Below are positions 24,247 through 30,590 of a stretch of DNA of 64,000 nt, in pieces. The first letter of the stretch is position 1. Every line of letters starts with the position of its first letter. The notes beneath the pieces were generated by a model. The model worked only from the letters and a program-made list of their open reading frames with translations. It searched no databases and was not told the DNA's origin. Location of the stretch: IMG/VR virus record IMGVR_UViG_3300021364_001752, positions 1 to 64,000 of that record; one strand, given 5' to 3'. The DNA is from a virus. A program made the translations under genes and the position numbers.

Positions 24247-24409
24247 ACAATTAAAACTGGCTTTCGCAGTTTACGTTAGAGAAAGCGAAAAATTTGAAAA
24301 TGAAGGTGTCAAGGTGAGTGCAGTAAGAGCTCGCCAGGCACTTTCTGATATCAACAAATTGATTGCTGCTCGTAGAAAAGAAATTCAAACATTAAAAGAT
24401 AATACATGA
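24230..24409 (+). CDS. Small basic histone-H1-like protein, 59 aa
   Basis: Found by reading the gap: ATG 24230 to TGA 24409, overlapping the genes on both sides by 17 and 4 bases. The sequence (LHEQLKLAFAVYVRESEKFENEGVKVSAVRARQALSDI, split across residues 4-41) resembles short Hc1/histone-H1-like helical proteins of marine T4-like phages. A DNA-binding role follows only from that resemblance and its basic C-terminus (AARRKEIQTLK). Confidence 0.6.
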   Translation: MTELHEQLKLAFAVYVRESEKFENEGVKVSAVRARQALSDINKLIAARRKEIQTLKDNT

Positions 24410-24720
24410 TTAGTAATTACTTGGATAACATAGCACATCGTGTGCAACGATTAAATGATGCAAAAGAAACCACAGTCAAGTATCTGATTAAAGAAGAAGT
24501 AAAAGACAAAGACAAAATTGAAAATTGTGTGGTGATGAGTCAAATTTGGGCTGCGCATCAATTGGGTGAGCGCATGACAATGACAGACTTGAATATTGCT
24601 TTAGGTGGTCATGAAGATGTGATTGACCATCGAGAGCTATCACTTGATCCCGAATATGAAGATTATACCCTAATCGAAATGCTAGACGAGCTTTTACACA
24701 ATGATGACAATAAGAATTAA
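24406..24720 (+). CDS. Hypothetical protein, 104 aa
   Basis: An acidic helical protein overlapping its neighbours (ATGA at the start). Sequence MISNYLDNIAHRVQRLNDAKETTVKYLIKEEVKDKDKI... shows no known motif. Part of the small-gene run behind the HAD phosphatase. Confidence 0.65.
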   Translation: MISNYLDNIAHRVQRLNDAKETTVKYLIKEEVKDKDKIENCVVMSQIWAAHQLGERMTMTDLNIALGGHEDVIDHRELSLDPEYEDYTLIEMLDELLHNDDNKN

Positions 24721-24946
24721 TAAATCAGAATTAAAAGTTTGCGAGAGCACTGCTAAAGTAGCAGTTTTAAATGCTACAGAAACTGATGTTAATGATATAG
24801 CAGAGTTGATCACCAGCAGGAACTATACTTGTGCTGTGATATATACCAAAGATCAAACAGCAGCACAAAAGTTATTTGAACAGGTAGGTGGCGAAACTAC
24901 AAATTCTTACGACCGTCTGTATGCTTATGTAAGCAGTTTCACTTGA
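24701..24946 (+). CDS. Hypothetical protein, 81 aa
   Basis: A small alpha/beta protein (KSELKVCESTAKVAVLNATETDVNDIAELI) overlapping the previous gene by 20 bases. The start could be ATG 24701 or the adjacent ATG 24704. No function is recognised. A short weak hairpin followed by five T's lies at its end (about 24944-24965). Confidence 0.6.
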   Translation: MMTIRINKSELKVCESTAKVAVLNATETDVNDIAELITSRNYTCAVIYTKDQTAAQKLFEQVGGETTNSYDRLYAYVSSFT

Positions 24947-24973
24947 TGTTAGCGCCAGCATTTTTAAAAAATG

Positions 24974-24986
24974 TAAATACAGTATG
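24974..24986 (+). promoter_or_regulatory. Late promoter abutting the start codon (leaderless arrangement)
   Basis: TAAATA (24974-24979), CAGT, ATG (24984). Same four-base spacing as at 4248, 19629, 39802 and 40588; no ribosome-binding sequence upstream. Confidence 0.7.
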
Positions 24987-25205
24987 TTGAGAAACGACCT
25001 TAAAGAATACTACAAAGTTTTCTACATGGTGAAAGGTCACCTCGACGCATCACCTCAGACAGTTATAGATAGTTACAACGGATACTTTCGTCGACTATGG
25101 ATCGATGGAAGTAACGGCGCTCCTCTGTATGACTATGAAGAACAGTTCGAACAAGCATGGGAAGACATACAAAATGGTTTCAAAGAAAATACAAGAACTC
25201 AGTAA
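24984..25205 (+). CDS. Hypothetical late protein, 73 aa, leaderless
   Basis: A small soluble protein (MLRNDLKEYYKVFYMVKGHLDASPQT...), not recognised. Its ATG coincides with the predicted late transcription start. It overlaps the next gene by 32 bases. Confidence 0.65.
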   Translation: MLRNDLKEYYKVFYMVKGHLDASPQTVIDSYNGYFRRLWIDGSNGAPLYDYEEQFEQAWEDIQNGFKENTRTQ

Positions 25206-25392
25206 CGACGACTTGTCGTATTTAGAAAAACTATTAGGCGAGCAATTTGCCAAAGAACTTGAAAGAGACAAAACCTGGGTCCAAAAAAATAACTATCATC
25301 GCCCAGGTGAAAAGAAAAGCAGAATACTTCGCCTTATGAATGCCATCCGTGCTCAACAAGATATCAAAAAACGCACAGCAGAAAAGTGGTAA
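25174..25392 (+). CDS. Hypothetical basic protein, 72 aa
   Basis: The start chosen is ATG 25174 (MVSKKIQELSNDDLSYLEKLLGEQ), which has a GGAAG about nine bases upstream, rather than the in-frame ATG at 25105. It is helical, basic at the C-terminus (EKKSRILRLMNAIRAQQDIKKR), of unknown function. Confidence 0.6.
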   Translation: MVSKKIQELSNDDLSYLEKLLGEQFAKELERDKTWVQKNNYHRPGEKKSRILRLMNAIRAQQDIKKRTAEKW

Positions 25393-25418
25393 TGCATATC
25401 TGATATGCACCAAAAAGG

Positions 25419-25449
25419 TTGACCTCATTTACATAACATGTTATAAATA
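25419..25449 (+). promoter_or_regulatory. Dual promoter for the tmRNA locus
   Basis: TTGACC (25419-25424), 17-base spacer and TATAAA (25442-25447) form a sigma-70 promoter. The same -10 reads TATAAATA (25442-25449), the full T4 late consensus, so the tmRNA could be made early and late. A palindrome GCATATC-T-GATATGC lies just upstream (25394-25408). Confidence 0.7.
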
Positions 25450-25454
25450 GCTTT

Positions 25455-25516
25455 GTTAGCGTTGAAGCAACGTGGACACATACTGGACCCGGGTGCGATT
25501 CCCGGCAGCTCCACCA
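25455..25516 (+). ncRNA. ssrA: tmRNA acceptor piece (two-piece, permuted tmRNA)
   Basis: The 3' (tRNA-like) half of a circularly permuted tmRNA, placed upstream of the coding half as in alphaproteobacteria. It contains the T arm CCGGG-TGCGATT-CCCGG and ends CAGCTCCACCA at 25516. CAGCTCC pairs with the GGGGCTG that starts the coding piece at 25671, giving a 7-bp acceptor stem with a G-U wobble at pair 3, the alanine identity element. The CCA is encoded. The 5' end is estimated from the promoter. Confidence 0.88.
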
Positions 25517-25529
25517 TAAGGACACTATA

Positions 25530-25658
25530 ATGGCATTGATTTGGACAGGAATACAATACACAAGTTTAGCCGCACTACTGGGAATGTGTGTGACGAAATG
25601 GGTTATTGATTTCCGTGCTTGGAGAGCAGGCAGACAAAAGCCAAAATGCTGCGGATAG
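25530..25658 (+). CDS. 42-aa membrane peptide inside the tmRNA intervening segment
   Basis: ATG 25530 (AAGGA site seven bases upstream) to TAG 25658 lies wholly between the tmRNA acceptor and coding pieces. It encodes one hydrophobic segment (IQYTSLAALLGMCVTKWVI) followed by a basic tail ending KPKCCG. In permuted tmRNA precursors this segment is normally a short processed-out loop. An ORF with a proper ribosome site there is unusual. It may be chance, but length, ribosome site and membrane character argue for a real gene. Confidence 0.5.
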   Translation: MALIWTGIQYTSLAALLGMCVTKWVIDFRAWRAGRQKPKCCG

Positions 25659-25670
25659 TGTTTTTATGAT

Positions 25671-25865
25671 GGGGCTGATCAGGATCGACAGGTGTGAAAG
25701 TGAAGTGGAGTTAACCGGATGACTGCGTAATAAGTCAATCAAACTAGATGCAAACGATAATTTTGCACCATCTGAGTTCGCTCTAGCAGCGTAACCACAG
25801 GGGGTATGGGCTCCACCTAGCAACAGAACGGGCCTCCAAGATGAAACATAGGTTATAGCACATCT
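25671..25865 (+). ncRNA. ssrA: tmRNA coding piece (tag ANDNFAPSEFALAA)
   Basis: It starts GGGGCTGATC at 25671, which pairs with the acceptor piece upstream. The resume codon is GCA 25750 and the tag reads ANDNFAPSEFALAA, ending at TAA 25792. The AND start and ALAA end are typical for alphaproteobacterial tags recognised by Clp proteases. tmRNA rescues stalled ribosomes and marks the broken protein for degradation. The 3' end (about 25865) is estimated. The phage also encodes ClpS and ClpP. Confidence 0.9.
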
Positions 25866-25880
25866 GAAAGGAAACCCAAA

Positions 25881-27008
25881 ATGTTTAAAACAATCGCCGC
25901 ATCGATGATGCGGTTTTCAGCGTTAGCAGCGTTGGCATTGACTATTCTCACTCCATCACAAGCAGCAGCAGAAACCAAAGTAGGTTTTGTTTACGTAGGT
26001 CCAGTTGGCGACCTTGGTTGGACATACCGCCATGACATTGGACGTCAAGCTGTAGAACAAGCATACGGTGATGAAGTTTCTACTACCTACCTAGAAAACG
26101 TGCCAGAAGGTCCTGAAGCAGTTGAAGCAATTACTCAACTTGCAGAAGCTGGACACGATATTATCTTTACGACCTCTTTTGGATTCATGGATGCAACCAA
26201 CGAAGTTGCTTCTAGATATCCAGACATTGCATTTGAACATGCAACTGGTTATATTCGCGAAACTGAAAACATGGCTACCTTTGGAGCACGTTTTTATGAA
26301 GGGCGTGTTGTAGAAGGCATGCTTGCAGCGGAAATGACCAAAACCAACAAGATTGGTTACATCGCATCATTCCCTATTCCAGAAGTGGTGCGCGGTATCA
26401 ACGCATTTATGTTGGAAGCACAAAAGCACAATCCAGATGTTGAAGTTGACATTGTTTGGGTTTACACCTGGTTCAACCCAGCAGTTGAAGCATCAGCAGC
26501 ACAGGCATTGATTGATGAAGGTGCTGATATCATTGTGCAGCATACAGACTCGCCAGCGCCATTAAGTATTGCAGAAAAAGCTGGTGTATACGGATTCGGA
26601 CAAGCGTCAAACATGAGCCGCTTTGGTCCTAGTGCGCATCTTGTGAGTATTGTAGATGATTGGGATAGTTACTATGTTGACCGTGTAGGTGAAGTTATCA
26701 ACGGCACCTGGGAAGGCGGAGACACCTGGTGGGGTCTTACCAAAGACGGTCAAGGTGGCGAAAAGGGTATGGTAGCCCTTGAGAGCTACAATGTCGAAGT
26801 GCTTGGACAGGATCTAGTCGATCGTGCCATTGCACTTGAAGAGTCACTTGCTAATGGTGAGCGTCACGCATTTCCATGTGAAGGATTGTTTATGCAAGAC
26901 GGTTCGGTTCCAGAGGACTGTGCAAATGGCGAAGAGCATCTTACAGATGGAACTTTGCTTGGTATGAATTGGTATGTAAAAGGAATTGACGCATCCCTTC
27001 CAAACTAA
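25881..27008 (+). CDS. BMP-family periplasmic substrate-binding protein (nucleoside/purine-type)
   Basis: A 375-aa secreted protein with a signal peptide (about residues 1-30, ending PSQAAAE) and the BMP/Bmp-PnrA domain (VGFVYVGPVGDLGWTYRHDIG, FTTSFGFMDATNEVA, GFGQASNMSRFGPSAHLVSIVDDW). In alphaproteobacteria this family feeds ABC importers of purine nucleosides and related solutes. No permease or ATPase is encoded nearby, so it would have to work with host ABC components, raising or redirecting nucleoside uptake. It sits immediately after the tmRNA with a GAAAGGA site. Its GC-richer coding and close bacterial character suggest transfer from the host. GMP reductase at 34883 could use imported guanine compounds. 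Confidence 0.9.
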   Translation: MFKTIAASMMRFSALAALALTILTPSQAAAETKVGFVYVGPVGDLGWTYRHDIGRQAVEQAYGDEVSTTYLENVPEGPEAVEAITQLAEAGHDIIFTTSFGFMDATNEVASRYPDIAFEHATGYIRETENMATFGARFYEGRVVEGMLAAEMTKTNKIGYIASFPIPEVVRGINAFMLEAQKHNPDVEVDIVWVYTWFNPAVEASAAQALIDEGADIIVQHTDSPAPLSIAEKAGVYGFGQASNMSRFGPSAHLVSIVDDWDSYYVDRVGEVINGTWEGGDTWWGLTKDGQGGEKGMVALESYNVEVLGQDLVDRAIALEESLANGERHAFPCEGLFMQDGSVPEDCANGEEHLTDGTLLGMNWYVKGIDASLPN

Positions 27009-27190
27009 CCAATTTATATGTTGTCATCCATTATGATGATAGAGACTGGTGGGCACCGCCTAAAACGGTGTCTGCTAGACTGCCCTACGAAAATGCAATG
27101 GATGAGCTCGCTAGGTTAAATGCAATGGCTGGTCCACCGGACAAATATCAAGTTATGATGATTGAATGCCATCGGCCTGGTAAGAAATAA
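26990..27190 (+). other. Small open frame without a standard start codon
   Basis: An open frame in the -1 phase relative to the BMP gene continues past its stop to TAA 27190. It reads LYVVIHYDDRDWWAPPKT and then a helical stretch ending CHRPGKK, which looks coding. No ATG, GTG or TTG precedes it in frame except ATG 27098, which gives only 30 residues. It could use ATC 26993 with AGGAA upstream, be a frameshift extension, or be a gene broken by insertion of the BMP gene. Confidence 0.4.
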
Positions 27191-27191
27191 A

Positions 27192-27222
27192 AAAGGGGGA
27201 GTGTAAAAACTCCCCTTTAGTT
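27192..27222 (+). terminator. Hairpin terminator between convergent units
   Basis: AAAGGGGGAGT (27192-27202) pairs with ACTCCCCTTT (27209-27218, one G bulged), followed by T-rich sequence to 27235. It separates the BMP unit from the convergent gene ending at 27234. Confidence 0.7.
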
Positions 27223-27233
27223 TTGCGCTTTTT

Positions 27234-28241
27234 TTAAAAAGTTTTACCTATTTTTTCTTCGTCGTGGTCAGCGCCGAAAAACTCTTTGTAGGTATCAGGA
27301 TTTATAATGACCTTAAGTTTATCTTCAAGGTTTAATGATTTATACCATTCTTTGAAATTGTTGCCAAATGTGTCTACGTCATCACCAATTTCAACAGTTG
27401 CATTTACCCAGCCAGTGTTTCTTTTCCTGTCCGGATCTACGTAATATTTTACTTCAGGCCAACGGCTTGCCATATCGTCAAGAAAGTCTTTTTTGTTGAT
27501 AAGTGCATAAAGTTTTTTTAGCTTTTCAACATCATCGTTTTGATGGAACGCTATAAGTATACCCTGTAACACTATATCATCTTGTGGATTTTTAATGTAT
27601 TTAGAAAGTTTTTCTACTCTGTAGTGTGCCAATCTACGTAGTTCAATAGCTGATTCAATAGATAACTTGCTACGTAGAGCAAAGGTGGTTGCTACAGCGT
27701 CAAGTTTATCTTGATCGTCCATTTGCGCTAAAGTCATATCCCAATCTCTGTTGGCTCGAACTTCCTTATACATCGGAATATTGTAAGCATCGTATCGTTG
27801 ACTGCCTTGCGATCTTCGGCGTGGAGGAGTTGTAGTAGATCTGCCTTGATCAAAACCTGATGCATCTCTATCGCCTCTAGCTCTACGTCTTCCTTTACCA
27901 GGATTCATCCATTGATAATGTTGACCAGCAATTGCAACCATACCAGTGACTAGATTGCCTAATTTATCTAATAGTTGCTTAGTTTTAGATGAAGGACCAG
28001 CTGCCCGTCTTGAACCTCTAGGCGAATCAAATTCATCTCCATATGCTCTTGGTGGTGCATCAAATTCGTCGCCGTAGTTTGCACCTGGTGGTGCATCAAA
28101 TTCATCTCCATATGTTGCACCTGGACCTGCTGAAAATTCATCACCGTATGTAGCAGGTGTTCTTGCTGACATCATACGGTCAAATGCATCTCTCGAGGAT
28201 GGCATGCGTGGATCTTCACTAAGGATATCAATAATTTTCAT
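27234..28241 (-). CDS. Late protein with YGDEFDAPPGA repeats
   Basis: A 335-aa protein. The start is ATG 28241 (GGAG site seven bases upstream), not the longer frame to 28352, which crosses the late promoter. After MKIIDILSEDPRMPSSRDAF comes a tandem repeat of about 11 residues, YGDEF-D/S-A/S-P-P-G-A, four times (about residues 29-75). A Gly-rich hydrophobic segment (LGNLVTGMVAIAGQHYQW) and a charged region follow, then a helical domain. The N-terminal pattern recalls small virion proteins. It is alone on the minus strand with its own late promoter. Function unknown. Confidence 0.68.
   Translation of the reverse strand: MKIIDILSEDPRMPSSRDAFDRMMSARTPATYGDEFSAGPGATYGDEFDAPPGANYGDEFDAPPRAYGDEFDSPRGSRRAAGPSSKTKQLLDKLGNLVTGMVAIAGQHYQWMNPGKGRRRARGDRDASGFDQGRSTTTPPRRRSQGSQRYDAYNIPMYKEVRANRDWDMTLAQMDDQDKLDAVATTFALRSKLSIESAIELRRLAHYRVEKLSKYIKNPQDDIVLQGILIAFHQNDDVEKLKKLYALINKKDFLDDMASRWPEVKYYVDPDRKRNTGWVNATVEIGDDVDTFGNNFKEWYKSLNLEDKLKVIINPDTYKEFFGADHDEEKIGKTF
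28025..28150 (-). repeat. Tandem coding repeat (YGDEF units)
   Basis: Four imperfect copies of a roughly 33-39-base unit within the minus-strand gene; each encodes TYGDEF/NYGDEF/AYGDEF plus an acidic Pro/Gly linker. Copy number probably varies by slippage between related phages. Confidence 0.7.
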
Positions 28242-28260
28242 TGTGTTCTCCGTGTTACAG

Positions 28261-28266
28261 TATTTA
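28261..28266 (-). promoter_or_regulatory. Late promoter core (minus strand)
   Basis: On the minus strand GGTAAATACTG, about 20 bases upstream of the 28241 ATG, with CGGAG in the short leader. Confidence 0.65.
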
Positions 28267-28392
28267 CCTTGCCTATCAAAACCATGCATGCCTTTAAATG
28301 GGTAATATTTGCAAGAAAACCTATTGCTCCAAGCGAAGGTATATAAACGCATTGTTTACCATGCCTGCTACACTTTAGCGCAGTTCTACAAC

Positions 28393-28421
28393 TTGACATT
28401 GTAAAATTTGTATGCTATATA
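28393..28421 (+). promoter_or_regulatory. Sigma-70 promoter
   Basis: TTGACA (28393-28398), 17-base spacer, TATATA (28416-28421; TATATT two bases on is an alternative -10). It drives the unit from 28449 to the pseudoazurin gene. Confidence 0.72.
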
Positions 28422-28448
28422 TTAATACTTAGACACACGGAGATTAAT

Positions 28449-28652
28449 ATGAGTGATACTGTAAGAGCAGCAGCACAAAAGCAAGCCGAAGAAGCAATGG
28501 ATGGATTTATCCTATGGAGCAAACGAGTCACACTGTGGAGCGCATTCTTTTTATGTGTTGTTGTATTTGCTTGTAACTCAGGCGTAGACGGCAGTGGCAG
28601 TGGTTATAACGGAGAACAATATTCTCCTAGCAACTTGAATGTTAAAAAATGA
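28449..28652 (+). CDS. Small single-span membrane protein, 67 aa
   Basis: An N-terminal amphipathic helix, one membrane segment (about residues 27-45, VTLWSAFFLCVVVFACN) and a Gly/Ser-rich tail. It might be a lipoprotein-like anchor, but the Cys context is not a clear lipobox. It overlaps the next gene by ATGA. Unknown function. Confidence 0.6.
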   Translation: MSDTVRAAAQKQAEEAMDGFILWSKRVTLWSAFFLCVVVFACNSGVDGSGSGYNGEQYSPSNLNVKK

Positions 28653-28885
28653 AGTGGTTAATCGTATTTGCAATGTTGGAAGCAGATCCATTTGCAATAA
28701 AAAGTTTACAATTTGACACACAAAACGAATGCAAAGCATATATCAATGATCCTGCTAACAGCAGCAGACTTGCAATAGAAGTGATTGATGTGGCAGGATT
28801 TAACGATACAATATTAAATGTGGCTTGTATGCCCGCAAACAAAATTACGAGGGAGATGTTGAATGAAACCGAACAAGAAGTTTGA
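28649..28885 (+). CDS. Small protein with hydrophobic N-terminus, 78 aa
   Basis: MKWLIVFAMLEADPFAIKSLQFDTQNECKAYINDP...: a short hydrophobic lead that could be a weak signal or anchor. C28 and C59 could form a disulfide if exported. Similar small proteins occur in marine T4-like phages; function unknown. Overlaps the next gene by 23 bases. Confidence 0.6.
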   Translation: MKWLIVFAMLEADPFAIKSLQFDTQNECKAYINDPANSSRLAIEVIDVAGFNDTILNVACMPANKITREMLNETEQEV

Positions 28886-29027
28886 GTTATCAGTAAAAGA
28901 TTTAGAACTTATCGAGAATGCACTGCACAGACTAGAACCAACTCGAGAAGTTCAGGAACTTTTAGGACGACTACACAATCAAAAGAATTGGTATCGTCCA
29001 AAAGACGCAATCTATGTAGGAGGATAA
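28863..29027 (+). CDS. Small conserved phage peptide, 54 aa
   Basis: ATG 28863 to TAA 29027, overlapping the previous gene. It encodes KFELSVKDLELIENALHRL...GRLHNQKNWYRPKD, a compact helical peptide with the look of a small phage regulator, of unknown function. The ribosome site of the next gene (AGGAGG) lies at its end. Confidence 0.6.
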   Translation: MKPNKKFELSVKDLELIENALHRLEPTREVQELLGRLHNQKNWYRPKDAIYVGG

Positions 29028-29029
29028 AG

Positions 29030-29464
29030 ATGCGGATTTTAACTACACTAGGACTACTGTTAGTAATGGCAACAAGTGCCTTTGCTGAATCAAGGACAGT
29101 TGAAATGTGGAACAAGGACCCAGAAGACAAAAAGCGTAAGATGGTGTTCTCAGAAGAAATCGTCGTTATTGAACCAGGCGAATCAGTTACTTGGTTAGCA
29201 ACAGACAAAGGTCACAATGTGCAATTTATTGACGGTCCAGATGGCTACGAACTGCCAAAGAAATCAAAGATTTCAAAAGACGTTACAATTACATTTGATA
29301 CTCCAGGTGTTTATGTTTATGTTTGCACACCACACGCAACAATGGGCATGATTGGAATGATCATAGTAGGAGATTTAACTCAAGAAGGAGTTGATGCAAT
29401 ACGTGACGCAAAGTTACGTGGAAAAAGCAAAAAGAAGTTTAAACAACTTTTGAGCGAACTGTAA
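29030..29464 (+). CDS. Pseudoazurin (type 1 blue copper protein)
   Basis: A 144-aa exported electron carrier. The start is ATG 29030 behind AGGAGG; residues 1-19 are a clean signal peptide (ILTTLGLLLVMATSAFA). The cupredoxin copper ligands are visible: His in DKGHNVQFI, then Cys, His and Met in VCTPHATMGMIG. In alphaproteobacteria pseudoazurin passes electrons in the periplasm, for example from the bc1 complex to nitrite or nitrous-oxide reductase, or to oxidases. The C-terminal AIRDAKLRGKSKKKFKQLL helix is typical. No partner reductase is near. A phage copy would alter periplasmic electron flow, which is striking. Confidence 0.9.
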   Translation: MRILTTLGLLLVMATSAFAESRTVEMWNKDPEDKKRKMVFSEEIVVIEPGESVTWLATDKGHNVQFIDGPDGYELPKKSKISKDVTITFDTPGVYVYVCTPHATMGMIGMIIVGDLTQEGVDAIRDAKLRGKSKKKFKQLLSEL

Positions 29465-29480
29465 ACACATTTTGCTTTAA

Positions 29481-29502
29481 AGTGTTGTTTTTAAGCAACA
29501 CT
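29481..29502 (+). terminator. Weak hairpin after the pseudoazurin gene
   Basis: AGTGTTG (29481-29487) pairs with CAACACT (29496-29502); the T-run lies in the loop rather than after the stem. A possible transcript end of modest strength. Confidence 0.4.
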
Positions 29503-29569
29503 CACTGGTTTTATAATACTATCCACAGGGTAATATGCTCATAAAACTTACAAAGCAAAATTAGTGTGT

Positions 29570-29613
29570 TATAAATAAAGAGTAATTTGAAAGGGCACCT
29601 TTTGCGCCCTTTC
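29570..29613 (+). promoter_or_regulatory. Full-consensus late promoter with 5'-end hairpin
   Basis: TATAAATA (29570-29577) is a complete T4 late octamer. The transcript, starting near 29583, would open with the stem GAAAGGGC (29589-29596) / GCCCTTTC (29606-29613). A hairpin this close to the 5' end is known to stabilise mRNAs such as ompA, which would suit a highly expressed porin-like gene. Confidence 0.65.
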
Positions 29614-29647
29614 ATTTTGCCTCATAATAAAAAGAAGGAAAAATATT

Positions 29648-30499
29648 ATGCGCAAGGTATTTACCATTTTAGCGGCTACCATGGTAGCTGGTGTAGCTTC
29701 AGCACAAGAAGCACCAGCACCGACAGTCGTAATGCCAGTTGTAAGTGGCGAAGTTTCACTAGATTTTGCTGAAACTGCAGGCGGTTCAATTGGCGGCACT
29801 ATGGGTCTTGATTTAGGTATTGATGCAGGCGATATTGCTTACATCGATCTTGGTCTAAGTGCAACCGACGGAAATGCAGTTACACTAGATAACTGGGAAG
29901 TCGGAACCGAACTAGGCGGTGTAGGCGTTGCATTAGGTGACGACATTAACCTATTCTCAGAAGCAGAAGATGGTTCAACACTTTCTGCACCAGGCGGCGC
30001 CGAGTCAGTTAAAGTTACTGTAGGCGGTGCAGCAGTTGCAGTTGGTCTAACTGACTGGACAACCGACGTTACTGATTTTAGCAATGTTCAGGGTTCATAC
30101 ACCATCGGTGATGTATCAGAACTATCAGCTATAACAGTAGCAGGTGAAATGGATCTAGCAGACGATACACTATTGCTAGGTGCAAGTGCTGGTTATGGCT
30201 TCAATGACATTGGCCTTACTGGACATCTTACTTGGGAAGAAGCAGGTTATGTATCAGACACAGTAGCTGGAACTTCAAGTGACCTAATTGGTTACGAAGT
30301 TGTTGCTAGCCTTGGTTCACTAACTGCTTATGCCAACGGCAACAACCAGTCAATTGACGAGGCTGACGTTGAGTGGATCCAAAACATTGGTGCTTCATAT
30401 GAGTATGGACTAGGTGGTGCAACATTCACTGCCGGTGCAAACTACGATATGGTTGCACAAGAACTTGCTCCAACAGCAGGTATCAGCTTCAGCTTCTAA
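29648..30499 (+). CDS. Porin-like outer-membrane beta-barrel protein
   Basis: A 283-aa exported protein with a signal peptide (residues 1-19, ending GVASA). The mature part is made of short alternating strands rich in Gly, Ala, Asp and Ser, ending in SFSF with a C-terminal Phe, the outer-membrane assembly signal. Overall it resembles small general porins of marine alphaproteobacteria, with very low Lys/Arg. Full late promoter, a 5' hairpin, an AAGAAGG site and a strong terminator suggest abundant late synthesis. It might change host permeability, block superinfecting phages, or be carried in the virion; which one is unknown. Confidence 0.75.
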   Translation: MRKVFTILAATMVAGVASAQEAPAPTVVMPVVSGEVSLDFAETAGGSIGGTMGLDLGIDAGDIAYIDLGLSATDGNAVTLDNWEVGTELGGVGVALGDDINLFSEAEDGSTLSAPGGAESVKVTVGGAAVAVGLTDWTTDVTDFSNVQGSYTIGDVSELSAITVAGEMDLADDTLLLGASAGYGFNDIGLTGHLTWEEAGYVSDTVAGTSSDLIGYEVVASLGSLTAYANGNNQSIDEADVEWIQNIGASYEYGLGGATFTAGANYDMVAQELAPTAGISFSF

Positions 30500-30522
30500 G
30501 CAATAGAAGAAAAACAAGTATC

Positions 30523-30549
30523 AAGGGGCGTTTCGGCGCCCCTTTATTT
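30523..30549 (+). terminator. Rho-independent terminator after the porin-like gene
   Basis: AAGGGGCG (30523-30530) pairs with CGCCCCTT (30537-30544) around TTTCGG, followed by a short T-rich tail. A strong GC stem. Confidence 0.8.
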
Positions 30550-30554
30550 GTGAC

Positions 30555-30560
30555 TAAATA
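30555..30560 (+). promoter_or_regulatory. Late promoter core
   Basis: GACTAAATAA directly after the terminator, 30 bases before the nuclease start; GGAGGG ribosome site in the leader. Confidence 0.6.
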
Positions 30561-30590
30561 ATACGGGCATATTACTTTAGGAGGGCAGAA

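Noticed and set aside
2618-24960. tRNA genes or a CRISPR array.
   Set aside because: No cloverleaf with GGTTCGAATCC-type T arm was found except the tmRNA acceptor piece; no regularly spaced direct repeats were seen anywhere in the window.
25394-25408. Palindrome GCATATC-T-GATATGC before the tmRNA promoter as a terminator.
   Set aside because: No T-run follows, and it is short; it may be an operator, but there is no second copy in view.
28242-28352. Longer N-terminus for the minus-strand YGDEF-repeat gene.
   Set aside because: The extension crosses the late promoter and ribosome site; MKIIDILSEDP at 28241 looks like a typical start for this phage's virion proteins.
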